Positions 26,912 to 35,741 are shown, counted from the first letter of the stretch. The stretch: 64,000 nucleotides of DNA from Neisseria sp. KEM232 (GCF_002237445.1 NZ_CP022527.1:2294001-2358000), one strand, 5' to 3'. Notes: a model not told the origin generated them from the sequence alone. Program-made: numbers and translations.

Positions 26912-27442
26912 ATGGCGCGTTATCGCAGAAACCTGATTGCCGGCGGCACGTTTTTCTTTACCGTCAAACTTGCCGATCCCAAATCCCGCCTGCTGGTGGA
27001 ACACATCAACCTGCTGCGTGCCGCCTATATGTCCGTGCAAAAACAATATCCCTTTGAAACCGTCGCCGTATGCGTACTGCCGAACCACATTCATGCCATT
27101 TGGACGCTGCCGCCCGATGATGCGGATTATTCCCTGCGCTGGCGGCTGATTAAAACCAAATTCTCCGCACGTTTCCCTCGTGCTGAGAACCTGTCCGCCA
27201 GCAAACAGCGGCGGCACGAACGCGGTATTTGGCAACGGCGTTTTTACGAACACACCGTCCGCAACGAAGCCGATTTACAGCGTTGCGCCGACTACATCCA
27301 TTACAATCCCGTCAAACACCGCTGCGCCGCAAGCGTGCGCGACTGGTCGTTTTCCAGCTTCCACCGCTACGTCCGCCATGGCCTGCTCCCGCCCGACTGG
27401 GGCGGCACACCCGAAACCGCCGATATGGATTTCGGCGAGTAA
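26912..27442 (+). CDS. REP-associated tyrosine transposase (RAYT, Y1/HUH family)
   Basis: A 176-residue single-domain Y1 transposase. The HUH motif is seen in CVLPNHIHAIW and the catalytic tyrosine region in CADYIHYNPVKHRC. The N-terminus MARYRRNLIAGGTFFFTV is the usual RAYT start; the frame is open further upstream only through the REP unit. RAYTs process single-stranded REP palindromes, and three paired-REP units flank this gene (two upstream, one downstream), as expected of a resident RAYT and its substrate. The two catalytic motifs are intact, so the protein may be active. Confidence 0.9.
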   Translation: MARYRRNLIAGGTFFFTVKLADPKSRLLVEHINLLRAAYMSVQKQYPFETVAVCVLPNHIHAIWTLPPDDADYSLRWRLIKTKFSARFPRAENLSASKQRRHERGIWQRRFYEHTVRNEADLQRCADYIHYNPVKHRCAASVRDWSFSSFHRYVRHGLLPPDWGGTPETADMDFGE

Positions 27443-27500
27443 CCGCGTGTTCAAAACCAACCCTTTCAGACGACCTCAAACGCCGTCTGAAACCGCCTGC

Positions 27501-27683
27501 GTAGGGTGTGTGGCTCTGCCACGCACGCGGTCGCCAAACACTCAGTGTATGCCGGCTTTTTTAGCCCACCGTTCAATCCGCCAAACAAAACAGCCTGCGC
27601 AACAAAGCGAAGTTGCGAAGCTAAAAAACGATACGGAACACTGAACCCTCTAACCGCGTGCGTGCCTACGGCACACACCCTAC
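27501..27683. repeat. Paired REP unit 3 (BIME-like)
   Basis: REP at 27501-27530 and its inverted partner at 27654-27683 bound a 183-base unit whose middle differs from units 1 and 2. It occupies most of the 301-base gap downstream of the RAYT gene. A Kingella-type uptake sequence (TTCAGGCTGCCT at 27703) follows. Confidence 0.8.
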
Positions 27684-27743
27684 AAAGCAGCCTGCCCCCA
27701 CCTTCAGGCTGCCTTTCCATCCACCCCCAAACAAAGGACACCC

Positions 27744-28277
27744 ATGCCCGCCATCCTTACCGACCCCGCCCAACTCGCCACCGCTCACGCGCGTTTCACC
27801 CAAGCCCTGCAAGCCGCTCTCAGCCAAAAAATCCCCTGCACCATCGCCGCTGTCAACGGCGGATTGGACACCGAAGCCGCCTATTCGCCCGAGCTGGATT
27901 TGTGGTACGCGCAAACGCAAGACGGCAAAAAATGCTGGAACGGCTTCGGCATCGGCGCGCCCGCCGCCGGCAAAAAAGCCGCCCTCGCCGCCGAAATCAA
28001 CTTCCCAGCCGAGGGCGTCAACCGCGCCCTATCCGGCGCATTCGCCCAAGACGAAAATGGTGAAATCCTTGTTTTGCATCGCGGCAAAATCCGCGGCGGC
28101 AAAGCCCTGTTTTTCCAATACTACCAAGGCGAAACCCTCACCGCAGACGACGGCGGCGAACCCGACACCTTCGCCCTAATCGGCAGCCTGAACGATGCCG
28201 ACTTTCCCACCAAACTCGCCGCCTTCGTGCGCCAAATCCTAGACATCAAAGCCGCCGCCAAACGCGACGCGGGTTGA
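27744..28277 (+). CDS. Conserved-looking protein of unknown function
   Basis: A 177-residue soluble protein without signal peptide. Notable segments are CTIAAVNGGLDTEAAYSPEL, KKCWNGFGIGAP and ILVLHRGKIRGGKALFFQYY. I do not recognise the family. It follows REP unit 3 and a foreign uptake sequence, and GC content is high like the chromosome. A ribosome site (AAAGGA) precedes the ATG. Being next to the RAYT region, it may be part of the variable segment. Confidence 0.65.
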   Translation: MPAILTDPAQLATAHARFTQALQAALSQKIPCTIAAVNGGLDTEAAYSPELDLWYAQTQDGKKCWNGFGIGAPAAGKKAALAAEINFPAEGVNRALSGAFAQDENGEILVLHRGKIRGGKALFFQYYQGETLTADDGGEPDTFALIGSLNDADFPTKLAAFVRQILDIKAAAKRDAG

Positions 28278-28335
28278 AACCCGGTCGCAGCTCACAATCA
28301 AACCGAATCATATGAACCGACATAAAACGGTTTGC

Positions 28336-28341
28336 TATAAT
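28336..28341 (+). promoter_or_regulatory. -10 box upstream of rfbA
   Basis: A perfect TATAAT preceded by TTTGC lies about 145 bases before the start codon. A tight inverted DUS pair (28361-28390) lies between it and the gene, which could attenuate transcription. Confidence 0.35.
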
Positions 28342-28360
28342 TTTGCCGCCCGAACTTCTG

Positions 28361-28390
28361 AGGCCGTCTGAAAACCCTTTCAGACGGCCT
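28361..28390. terminator. Tight inverted DUS pair
   Basis: AGGCCGTCTGAA and its reverse complement are separated by 6 bases between the preceding gene and rfbA. Confidence 0.5.
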
Positions 28391-28484
28391 CAGCAAAATG
28401 CAGTCCCTCCGTATCCGTTTCCAAACACCTTTTTCAGACGGCCTCCATAGGCCGCCTGAAAACCCACCCCACAGGAGAAATCCC

Positions 28485-29357
28485 ATGAAAGGCATCATCC
28501 TTGCCGGCGGCTCCGGCACCCGTCTTTACCCCATCACCCGCGGCGTTTCCAAACAGCTGCTGCCCGTGTACGACAAACCCATGATCTACTACCCCCTGTC
28601 CGTGCTCATGCTCGCCGGCATCCGCGACATCCTCGTCATCACCACCCCCGGAGACAACCCCGCCTTCCGCCGCCTGCTCGGCGACGGCAGCCGCTTCGGC
28701 ATCCATATCGCATACGCCGAACAGCCCAGCCCCGACGGCCTCGCCCAAGCCTTTATCATCGGCGAAGAATTTATCGGCAGCGACAGCGTCTGCCTTGTGC
28801 TCGGCGACAACATCTTCTACGGCCAGTCCTTCACCCAAACCCTGCGCCAAGCCGCCGCCAAAAGCCACGGCGCCACCGTCTTCGCCTACCAAGTGCGCGA
28901 TCCCGAACGCTTCGGCGTCGTCGAATTCGACCAAAACTTCAAAGCCCTTTCCATCGAAGAAAAACCGAGCAAACCCAAATCCGACTGGGCGGTAACCGGC
29001 CTTTATTTCTACGACAACCGCGTGATCGACTTCGCCAAACAGGTCAAACCCTCCGCACGCGGCGAACTCGAAATCACCGCCGTCAACCAAATGTATCTCG
29101 AAGACGGCAGCCTTTCCGTGCAGCTGCTCGGCCGCGGCTTCGCCTGGCTCGACACCGGCACCCACGAGAGCCTGCACGAAGCCGCCGCCTTTGTGCAGAC
29201 CGTGCAGAACCTGCAAAACCTGCAAGTAGCCTGCCTCGAAGAAATCGCCTGGCGGCAGGGCTGGCTGGATGCCGGCCGGCTTGAAGAACTCGCCCGCCCC
29301 ATGGCCAAAAACGAATACGGGCAATACCTGCTGCGGCTGTTGGACGGCAGGCAATAA
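28485..29357 (+). CDS. rfbA: Glucose-1-phosphate thymidylyltransferase
   Basis: RfbA makes dTDP-glucose from glucose-1-phosphate and dTTP, the first step to dTDP-L-rhamnose. The 290-residue protein starts MKGIILAGGSGTRLYP, the nucleotide-binding loop. It continues with KQLLPVYDKPMIYYPLSVLM, LVLGDNIFYG and WLDTGTHESL. A strong ribosome site (AGGAGAAA) precedes the ATG. The pathway partner rfbD lies 1.2 kb downstream, separated by a broken LRR gene; rfbB and rfbC are not in the window. Confidence 0.94.
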   Translation: MKGIILAGGSGTRLYPITRGVSKQLLPVYDKPMIYYPLSVLMLAGIRDILVITTPGDNPAFRRLLGDGSRFGIHIAYAEQPSPDGLAQAFIIGEEFIGSDSVCLVLGDNIFYGQSFTQTLRQAAAKSHGATVFAYQVRDPERFGVVEFDQNFKALSIEEKPSKPKSDWAVTGLYFYDNRVIDFAKQVKPSARGELEITAVNQMYLEDGSLSVQLLGRGFAWLDTGTHESLHEAAAFVQTVQNLQNLQVACLEEIAWRQGWLDAGRLEELARPMAKNEYGQYLLRLLDGRQ

Positions 29358-29535
29358 AACGCCTTTGAGGCCGTCTGAAAAGTTTGTTTACTGCATTGCA
29401 GTACGCTTTCAGACGGCCTCAAGGCTACCTAAAAGCGCAGCTTCAACGCAGTTAAAGCAAAAGGCCGTCCGAAAACACAGCAGGACAGATCGGACATTGA
29501 TACTCGGCCTGTGCCCCAAGCAACCAAGGAAGACC

Positions 29536-30467
29536 ATGCAGAAATACAGCAAAATCAACCATGAATACAAATATGTCCTCGTCCACTTCGAGGAAATAGA
29601 CGACCTGCCCGCTTTATTGAAAAACATAGATTTGAACAAATACGAAATAGGCATCGGCTTCGGCCGCCTCCAACATTATGAATACAAACAGATGATGCGC
29701 GAGCAATATCCGAACGACACCAAAAAAAGCTGGATGCAGATGGATTTGTCCCCGCTTACCGACTATCCCGAAATCAGCAGCCTCTATTTGGAAAACGGCT
29801 TTACCGTCCGCAACCTTGATGCCCTATACACGCTCAATCTGCATACTTTGCACTTTGAACCGATGGAAAAAAACGAAATCAAAACCAAAGAAAAGCTGGA
29901 TTTGTCGCGCCTGAAACACCTGAAATACATAGACGGCGGCTGGGGCAAATTTATGGTGAACCTGGGCGGCTGCAAAACGCTGGAAAAAATGAAAATCTGG
30001 TTTTACCCCGACCAAGATTTCAGCGAAATCGGGCAACTCAACAGGTTGGAAGAATTAACCCTGATCCAATGTAAAACCCTCACCCTGGACGGCATCACCG
30101 ACATGCCCGCCCTGAAACATATCGAGCTGAAATACTCGCGCACCTGCAAAACATCGACGCGCTGGCCAACTGCCCGAACCTAGACCTGGTTTGAATTGAA
30201 AAATGCTCCCAACTCATCAACATCAACCTGAAATCCGCTTCCATCAGCCGGCTGCTGCTCGACCGCGTGGCAAATCTCAACTTCCTGCCGCAGCTGCCTA
30301 ATTTGAAGCGTTTGCTTATTGCCGATTTGAAAGACGGCAATACGCAGCCGATTTTGGATTGTACAGACCAATTGGAATCAGTCGGCCTATACCCGACCAA
30401 ACGCCCGCATTACCAATATTCCGAAAGGGAACTACACGCCCTGCTGGATGCCAAAAAAGCCCGATAA
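29536..30467 (+). pseudogene. Broken LRR-type gene between rfbA and rfbD
   Basis: The frame starts MQKYSKINHEYKYVLVHFEE after a good ribosome site and carries LRR-like units (LDLSRLKHLKYIDGGWG, LNRLEELTLIQCKTL). Near 30140 the frame shifts by one base: the continuation HLQNIDALANCPNLDLV lies in another frame. That frame then meets a TGA at 30192, where W would fit, before resuming as IEKCSQLININL through LPNLKRLLIADLKDGN to the stop at 30467. One frameshift plus one nonsense codon make it a pseudogene. It resembles the LRR genes at 3512-5320 in style. Confidence 0.75.
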
Positions 30468-30533
30468 ACCGTAGGGCGTGTCGGCATCCAACTTTCAGGC
30501 AGCCTCCTACCCCCAACCCGAAAGAACAAACCT

Positions 30534-31406
30534 ATGAACATCCTGATTACCGGCGCCGACGGCCAAGTCGGCCGCGAACTGGTTTTGCAGCTTCAAAACC
30601 GCGCCACCGTCCTTGCTGCCAACCGCGCCGCGCTCGACATCACCGATTCCGCCGCCGTCGAACGCACCGTTGCCGGTTTCCGTCCCGACGTCATTATCAA
30701 CGCCGCCGCCTACACCGCCGTCGATAAAGCCGAAAGCGATGCCGACACCGCCTACGCCGTCAACCGCGACGCCGTACGCCATCTGGCCGAAGCCGCCGCC
30801 ACACATAAGGCCGTCCTGCTGCACATTTCCACCGATTATGTGTTCGACGGCACGGCCGACGCGCCCTACCGCGAAACCGATCCCGTCAACCCGCAAAGCG
30901 TGTACGGCAAAAGCAAACTGGCAGGCGAACAGGCCGCCGCAGCCTGCCCGCGCCACATCATCCTGCGCACCGCCTGGGTGTTCGGCGAGTACGGCGGCAA
31001 CTTCGTCAAAACCATGCTTCGCCTCGGCCGCGAGCGCGACAGCCTCGGCATAGTTGCCGACCAACACGGCGCGCCCACCCCCGCCGCCGACATCGCCGCC
31101 GCCCTGATTGCCATCGCCGAACGCAGCCAAGTTTCCGGTTTCGCCGACTGGGGCGTCTATCATTTTTCAGGCTGCCCCTACACCAGCTGGCACGGCTTTG
31201 CCGAGCAAATCTTTCAGGCTGCCGCCGCGCAAAACCTGCTGCCGAACATCCCCGGGCTCAAAGCCATCGCCACCGCCGACTACCCCACCCCCGCCCGCCG
31301 CCCCGCCAACTCACGGCTGGACTGCGCCAAAATCCAAAATACCTTCGGCATCGAAGCGGCCAACTGGCAGGCCGCGCTGGCTGATTTGCAGCCTTACTGC
31401 CGATAA
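30534..31406 (+). CDS. rfbD: dTDP-4-dehydrorhamnose reductase
   Basis: RfbD reduces dTDP-4-dehydro-L-rhamnose to dTDP-L-rhamnose, the last step of the pathway begun by rfbA. The 290-residue short-chain reductase has the Rossmann motif ITGADGQVGREL, HISTDYVFDG, and the YGKSKLAGE active-site tyrosine and lysine. An uptake sequence of Simonsiella type (TTCAGGCAGCCT at 30494) sits just upstream, and truncated Kingella-type copies lie inside the gene near 31165 and 31210. This suggests import from another Neisseriaceae genus. Confidence 0.93.
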   Translation: MNILITGADGQVGRELVLQLQNRATVLAANRAALDITDSAAVERTVAGFRPDVIINAAAYTAVDKAESDADTAYAVNRDAVRHLAEAAATHKAVLLHISTDYVFDGTADAPYRETDPVNPQSVYGKSKLAGEQAAAACPRHIILRTAWVFGEYGGNFVKTMLRLGRERDSLGIVADQHGAPTPAADIAAALIAIAERSQVSGFADWGVYHFSGCPYTSWHGFAEQIFQAAAAQNLLPNIPGLKAIATADYPTPARRPANSRLDCAKIQNTFGIEAANWQAALADLQPYCR

Positions 31407-31471
31407 ACCGCATACTGGCCAACCCTGCCGCCCGTTAAAACGTTTAGGCCGTCTGAAAATACAAAACTGTA

Positions 31472-31554
31472 CACGCGCGGGGGAGGGTTGGGGTGGGGGT
31501 GGCGTTTCGCAGAACTGCTTTACCATTGTCCCGCAAAAATTTCCGCAGCGGCAC
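31472..31554 (-). repeat. Dispersed intergenic repeat, copy 3 (inverted)
   Basis: Read on the minus strand it matches copy 1 closely: GCCGCTGCGG, GCAGTTCTGCGAA, CGCCACCCCCACCCCAA and CTCCCCCGCGCG. It stops before the CGCTTGAAGCG block. Confidence 0.65.
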
Positions 31555-31689
31555 GAACGGATTCGGGGAGTTGCGGCAAACCGTGCGGGCGGACGAAAGG
31601 CCGTCTGAAACGGTTTTCGCAGGTTTCAGACCGTTTCGCAACCAAGCCGCAGACACAGCGCCGCGCAGGCAGGAAAATCCGTTCCGCTA

Positions 31690-31695
31690 TATAAT
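31690..31695 (+). promoter_or_regulatory. -10 box of recN
   Basis: TATAAT 38 bases before the recN start, with a DUS in the leader. No good -35 is visible. Confidence 0.4.
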
Positions 31696-31732
31696 CGCCG
31701 CCTTTCAGACGGCCTCCCGAAAAAGGATACCT

Positions 31733-33421
31733 ATGCTGCTGGCGCTCTCCCTCAACGACTTCGTTATCGTCGATAGCCTCGACCTCCAATTCCAACCCGG
31801 CTTCACCGTGCTCACCGGCGAAACCGGCGCGGGCAAATCCATCACTCTCGACGCCGTCGGCCTCCTGCTGGGCGGCAAGGCCGACTACGCCCAAGTTCGC
31901 GGCGGCGCGAAAGAAGCCCGCCTCTCCGCCCTCTTCGACCTCTCCGAAATGCCCGAGCTGCAAAACGAATTGCGCGAGCAGGGCTTTTTGGCCGACGATG
32001 CCGACGAATTGTCCGTGCGCCGCATCATTGACGCCAAAGGCAAAAGCCGCAGCTACCTCAACGGACAGGCCGCCACCCTCGCCCAACTCAAAAGCATCGG
32101 CAGCCGCCTGATCGACATCCACGGCCAAAACGCCCACCAATCGCTCAACCGCGAAGCCGCCCAGCGCGAACTGCTCGACGCCTTCGCCGGCTGCCTGCCG
32201 CTGGCGCAGGAAGTCGCCGCCGCCTACCGCGCCCGCCAGTCGGCGCTTGCCGCACTCAAAGCCGCCGAAGAACAGCGCGAGCAGCTGCAAATCGAACGCG
32301 AACGCCTCGAATGGCAGCACGGCGAACTCTCCCGCCTCGCCCCCGCCCCCGGCGAATGGGAAAGCCTCAGCCAAAGCCACGACAGCCTCGCCCACGCCGC
32401 CGAGCTGGTGCAGACGGCGCGCGAAGTAGAAGACATCATCGACGGCGAACACGGCCTGCAATACCACGTCTACCGCTGTCAGAAAAACCTCGAAAGCCTC
32501 AGCGGCATCGAACCGCGCTTTGCCGAAGCCCTCGAACTGCTCGCCAGCGTCGAAGCCGAGCTGGGCGAAGCTGCCGCCGCCGTGCGCGGCGTCGCCTCGC
32601 GCACCGAACTCGACCCCGCCGAACTGGCCGCGCAGGAAGAGCGCATGGGCGAACTCATGTCCATGGCGCGCAAATACCGCATCGAGCCGCAGGAACTGCC
32701 CGCCAAGCTCGAAGAAACCGAGGCCGCGCTGCAACACCTCGAAGCCGCCGCCGACCCCCAAGCCCTCGAAGCCGCCGCCCGCGAGCGCGACCGAGAATAC
32801 ACCGAAGCGGCGGAGCGCCTGTCTGCCGAACGCCGCGCCGCCGCCCTGCGCCTGGCCGAAGAAGTCACCGAAAATATGCAGCATCTGGCAATGAAAGGCG
32901 CGCAGTTTGCCATCGAACTCGTGCCCGCCTCCCCCACCGCCCACGGCCTCGAACACGTGCAATACCAAGTGTCCGCCAACAAAGGCAGCCCGCTGCGGCC
33001 GCTGAACAAAGTGGCATCGGGCGGCGAACTCGCCCGCATCAGCCTGTCGCTGCAAGTGGCCGCCGGCCGCCACACCCGCATCCCCACCCTGATTTTCGAC
33101 GAAGTGGACACCGGCATCGGCGGCGGCGTTGCCGAAACCGTCGGCCGCGCCCTGCGCCGCCTCGGCGCCGCGCACCAAGTGCTGGCCGTCACCCACCTGC
33201 CGCAGGTGGCCGCCTGCGGCGAACACCACTGGCAGGTCAGCAAAAACAGCGACGGCGAACAAACCGTCAGCAGCATCCGCGTACTCGACGAAGCAGGCCG
33301 CACCGGCGAAATCGCCCGCATGCTCGGCGGCGAAACCATCACCGCCACCACCCTCAGCCACGCCGCCGAAATGCTTGCCAACGCAGCGGAGCGGCCGCAT
33401 TCCGGCACAGAGGCCGTCTGA
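31733..33421 (+). CDS. recN: DNA repair protein RecN
   Basis: RecN is an SMC-like ATPase acting in double-strand break repair. I start at MLLALSLNDFVIVDSL (562 residues). Walker A is GETGAGKSITLDAVG, followed by IDIHGQNAHQSL. A long coiled coil spans roughly residues 150-350. The ABC signature is KVASGGELARISL and Walker B LIFDEVDTGIGG. The end of the gene (TEAV) runs into a DUS, a recurrent ending in this genome. Confidence 0.95.
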   Translation: MLLALSLNDFVIVDSLDLQFQPGFTVLTGETGAGKSITLDAVGLLLGGKADYAQVRGGAKEARLSALFDLSEMPELQNELREQGFLADDADELSVRRIIDAKGKSRSYLNGQAATLAQLKSIGSRLIDIHGQNAHQSLNREAAQRELLDAFAGCLPLAQEVAAAYRARQSALAALKAAEEQREQLQIERERLEWQHGELSRLAPAPGEWESLSQSHDSLAHAAELVQTAREVEDIIDGEHGLQYHVYRCQKNLESLSGIEPRFAEALELLASVEAELGEAAAAVRGVASRTELDPAELAAQEERMGELMSMARKYRIEPQELPAKLEETEAALQHLEAAADPQALEAAARERDREYTEAAERLSAERRAAALRLAEEVTENMQHLAMKGAQFAIELVPASPTAHGLEHVQYQVSANKGSPLRPLNKVASGGELARISLSLQVAAGRHTRIPTLIFDEVDTGIGGGVAETVGRALRRLGAAHQVLAVTHLPQVAACGEHHWQVSKNSDGEQTVSSIRVLDEAGRTGEIARMLGGETITATTLSHAAEMLANAAERPHSGTEAV

Positions 33422-33477
33422 AAAAAGGCCGGCCGCCCGCGCCGCACGTTTCAGACGGCCTACTGCTGCGAAAGCGC

Positions 33478-33506
33478 TTAACCAAAACACACCTTTGGGC
33501 TACAAT
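33478..33506 (+). promoter_or_regulatory. Probable proQ promoter
   Basis: TTAACC and TACAAT are separated by 17 bases, ending 43 bases before the start codon. Confidence 0.5.
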
Positions 33507-33549
33507 GCCGCCCGTTTTGATCCGCCGTTTATTTTAGGAATACAAAAGC

Positions 33550-34005
33550 ATGACACATGAAACCGCTTTGGGCGCGGCACTCCGTTCCGCCGTGCAGACC
33601 ATGAGCAAAAAAAAACAGACCGACATGATCGCCGACCACATCTACGGCAAATACGCGGTCTTCAAACACTTCAAACCCCTCGCGCTGGGCATAGACCAAG
33701 ACCTCGTCGCCGCCATGCCGCAATACGATCCCGCCCTCATCATGCGCGCGCTGGCCAACCACTGCCGCCGCCCGCGCTACCTCAAATCGCTGGCGCGCGG
33801 CGGCAAACGCTTCGACCTCAACAACCGCGTCAAAGGCGAAGTGAGCGCCGAAGAGCAGGCCGTTGCCGCACAAAACCCGATGGTGAAAGAAGCGCTCGAA
33901 AAACAGGCGCAGCGCCGGGCCGAACGCGAAGCGCAGGCAGCCGCAGAACCGGCCGCCGCCCAAGCCCCGGCAGCGGAAGCCATACAGGAAGCCGCCGCAG
34001 AATAA
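33550..34005 (+). CDS. proQ: ProQ/FinO-family RNA chaperone
   Basis: A 151-residue RNA-binding protein. The ProQ/FinO domain covers about residues 5-100, with YGKYAVFKHFKPLALGIDQD, ALANHCRRPRYLKSLARGG and a basic patch, RFDLNNRVKGEV. An alanine- and glutamate-rich disordered tail follows (AEPAAAQAPAAEA). This compact form without a C-terminal Tudor domain is the meningococcal type of ProQ, which binds many small RNAs and mRNA 3' ends. Confidence 0.9.
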   Translation: MTHETALGAALRSAVQTMSKKKQTDMIADHIYGKYAVFKHFKPLALGIDQDLVAAMPQYDPALIMRALANHCRRPRYLKSLARGGKRFDLNNRVKGEVSAEEQAVAAQNPMVKEALEKQAQRRAEREAQAAAEPAAAQAPAAEAIQEAAAE

Positions 34006-34027
34006 AACCGCCGCAGCGCATCCCGTG

Positions 34028-34056
34028 AGGCCGTCTGAAAACCTTTCAGACGGCCT
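34028..34056 (+). terminator. Tight inverted DUS pair after proQ
   Basis: Facing AG-DUS copies separated by 5 bases, 23 bases past the proQ stop. Confidence 0.65.
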
Positions 34057-34089
34057 CACGCACGTTCGGACGCCCAAAGGCAAATCGGT

Positions 34090-34095
34090 TATAAT
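34090..34095 (+). promoter_or_regulatory. -10 box of pssA
   Basis: TATAAT lies 38 bases before the pssA start, directly after the terminator of proQ. Confidence 0.45.
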
Positions 34096-34132
34096 CGCGC
34101 CCGTTTTGCAACCACCCCCACGGGAATCCCAC

Positions 34133-34903
34133 ATGGCAAACGCCCCGCAGCCGGACAACCGCACCGCCATCCGCCGCCGCATCCGCGAAAACGGCATCTA
34201 CGTCCTGCCCAACTCCTTCACCATCGCCGCCCTCTTCTCCGCCTTCTTCGCCATCACCCAGGCCATGCACGGCCTGTTTGAAAACGCCGCCATCGCCGTT
34301 TTCATCTCCATGATGCTCGACGGCATGGACGGCCGCGTCGCCCGCTGGACCAACAGCCAGAGCGCCTTCGGCGAACAGCTCGACAGCCTTGCCGACATGG
34401 TCAGCTTCGGCGTCGCCCCCGCCCTCATCGCCTACAAATGGCAGCTGTTCCACTTCGGCCGCATCGGCTACACCGCCGCCTTCATCTACTGCGCCTGCGC
34501 CGCTCTGCGCCTTGCCCTCTTCAACACCCTTATCGGCAGCGGCAAAGCCGACAAACGCTGGTTTATCGGCGTGCCCAGCCCCACCGCCGCCGCCCTCATC
34601 GTCGGCCTCATCTGGGTAAACCACAGCGTCGAAAACTTCCCCGGCGTCAAATGGTGGGCGCTCTTCATCACTCTTTTTGCCGGCCTCTCCATGGTCGTGC
34701 AAATCCCCTTTTGGAGCTTCAAAGAAATCAACGTGCGCCGCAAAGTGCCGTTTTTCGTGCTTATCCTCGTCATGCTCGCCCTCCTGGCCATGACCCTCAA
34801 ACCCGCCCTCGCCCTCTTCCTCCTCGCCCTCGGCTACAGCCTCTCCGGCTACATCCACTACGGCTGGCGGCATTGGCGAAAACGGCAAAAACACAGCGCA
34901 TAA
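34133..34903 (+). CDS. pssA: CDP-diacylglycerol-serine O-phosphatidyltransferase
   Basis: PssA makes phosphatidylserine, the precursor of phosphatidylethanolamine, at the inner membrane. The 256-residue protein has the CDP-alcohol phosphotransferase signature D-G-x2-A-R-x8-G-x3-D-x3-D in DGMDGRVARW and FGEQLDSLADMVSFG. Several membrane helices follow, such as FFVLILVMLALLAM. The start MANAPQPDNRTAIRRR is chosen over upstream codons that lie in the terminator and promoter. Confidence 0.92.
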   Translation: MANAPQPDNRTAIRRRIRENGIYVLPNSFTIAALFSAFFAITQAMHGLFENAAIAVFISMMLDGMDGRVARWTNSQSAFGEQLDSLADMVSFGVAPALIAYKWQLFHFGRIGYTAAFIYCACAALRLALFNTLIGSGKADKRWFIGVPSPTAAALIVGLIWVNHSVENFPGVKWWALFITLFAGLSMVVQIPFWSFKEINVRRKVPFFVLILVMLALLAMTLKPALALFLLALGYSLSGYIHYGWRHWRKRQKHSA

Positions 34904-34964
34904 ACCCTTTCAGACGGCCTGAGGCCGTCTGAAACCCTTCCGGCAACCATAAAACCACACCAAT

Positions 34965-35672
34965 ATGAACACAACGCACCCCCCCGAAGTCACCCCCATC
35001 GACCGCTCCATACTCGTTCCCCCCGGCGGCCACAAAAAAGTCCTGCTCCATTCCTGCTGCGCTCCCTGTTCGGGCGAAGTGATGGAAGCCATGCTCGCCA
35101 GCGGCATCGACTACACCATTTATTTCTACAACCCCAACATCCACCCGCTCAAAGAATACATGCTGCGTAAGGAAGAAAACCTGCGCTTTGCCGAAAAATT
35201 CGGCATCCCCTTTATCGACAAAGACGATGACTACGAAAACGACCGCAAAGAATGGTTTGCCAAAGCCAAAGGCATGGAGTTCGAACCCGAACGCGGCATC
35301 CGCTGCACCATGTGTTTCGACATGCGCTTTGAAAAGGCCGCCCAATACGCCCACGAACACGGCTTCCCCGTCTTCACCAGCTCGCTGGGCATCTCGCGCT
35401 GGAAAAACATGGCGCAAATCAACGACTGCGGCCACCGCGCCGCCGCGCCCTATGACGGTTTGGTCTATTGGGATTTCAACTGGCGCAAAGGCGGCGGCAG
35501 CGCGCGTATGATAGAAATCAGCAAACGCGAACACTTCTACCAGCAGGAATACTGCGGCTGCGCCTACTCCCTGCGCGACTCCAACACCCACCGCAAATCG
35601 CAAGGCCGCATCCCCATCAAACTCGGCGTGCTGTATTACGGTGACCCGTCCACCGAATACGAAAACCGCTGA
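34965..35672 (+). CDS. queH: Epoxyqueuosine reductase QueH
   Basis: QueH carries out the last step of queuosine synthesis in tRNA, replacing QueG in many bacteria. The 235-residue DUF208 protein shows the cysteines that hold its Fe-S cluster: HSCCAPCSGEV near the N-terminus, RCTMCFDMRFEKAA in the middle, and YCGCAYSLRDSN near the end. It begins downstream of an inverted DUS pair and ends before another. Confidence 0.92.
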   Translation: MNTTHPPEVTPIDRSILVPPGGHKKVLLHSCCAPCSGEVMEAMLASGIDYTIYFYNPNIHPLKEYMLRKEENLRFAEKFGIPFIDKDDDYENDRKEWFAKAKGMEFEPERGIRCTMCFDMRFEKAAQYAHEHGFPVFTSSLGISRWKNMAQINDCGHRAAAPYDGLVYWDFNWRKGGGSARMIEISKREHFYQQEYCGCAYSLRDSNTHRKSQGRIPIKLGVLYYGDPSTEYENR

Positions 35673-35686
35673 GCCGATAAAACAGA

Positions 35687-35724
35687 AGGCCGTCTGAAAC
35701 CCAATACAGGCTTTCAGACGGCCT
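35687..35724. terminator. Inverted DUS pair between queH and hsdR
   Basis: Facing AG-DUS copies lie between the convergent ends of queH and hsdR and can terminate from both sides. Confidence 0.6.
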
Positions 35725-35741
35725 CTTTTCGAAATCTCCCC

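Larger units (their letters stand above)
31407..31732. other. Intergenic stretch with dispersed repeat and recN promoter
   Basis: No gene is seen. The stretch holds a DUS, an inverted copy of the dispersed repeat (31472-31554), and the recN -10 region near 31690. Confidence 0.6.

Noticed and set aside
26499..27683. CRISPR array suspected from repeated palindromic units
   Set aside because: The repeats occur as inverted pairs with homologous interiors, not as direct repeats with unique spacers of equal length; a RAYT, not cas genes, is adjacent.
31520..33490. A 656-residue minus-strand frame opposite recN
   Set aside because: It is the shadow of recN, with no motif or ribosome site.
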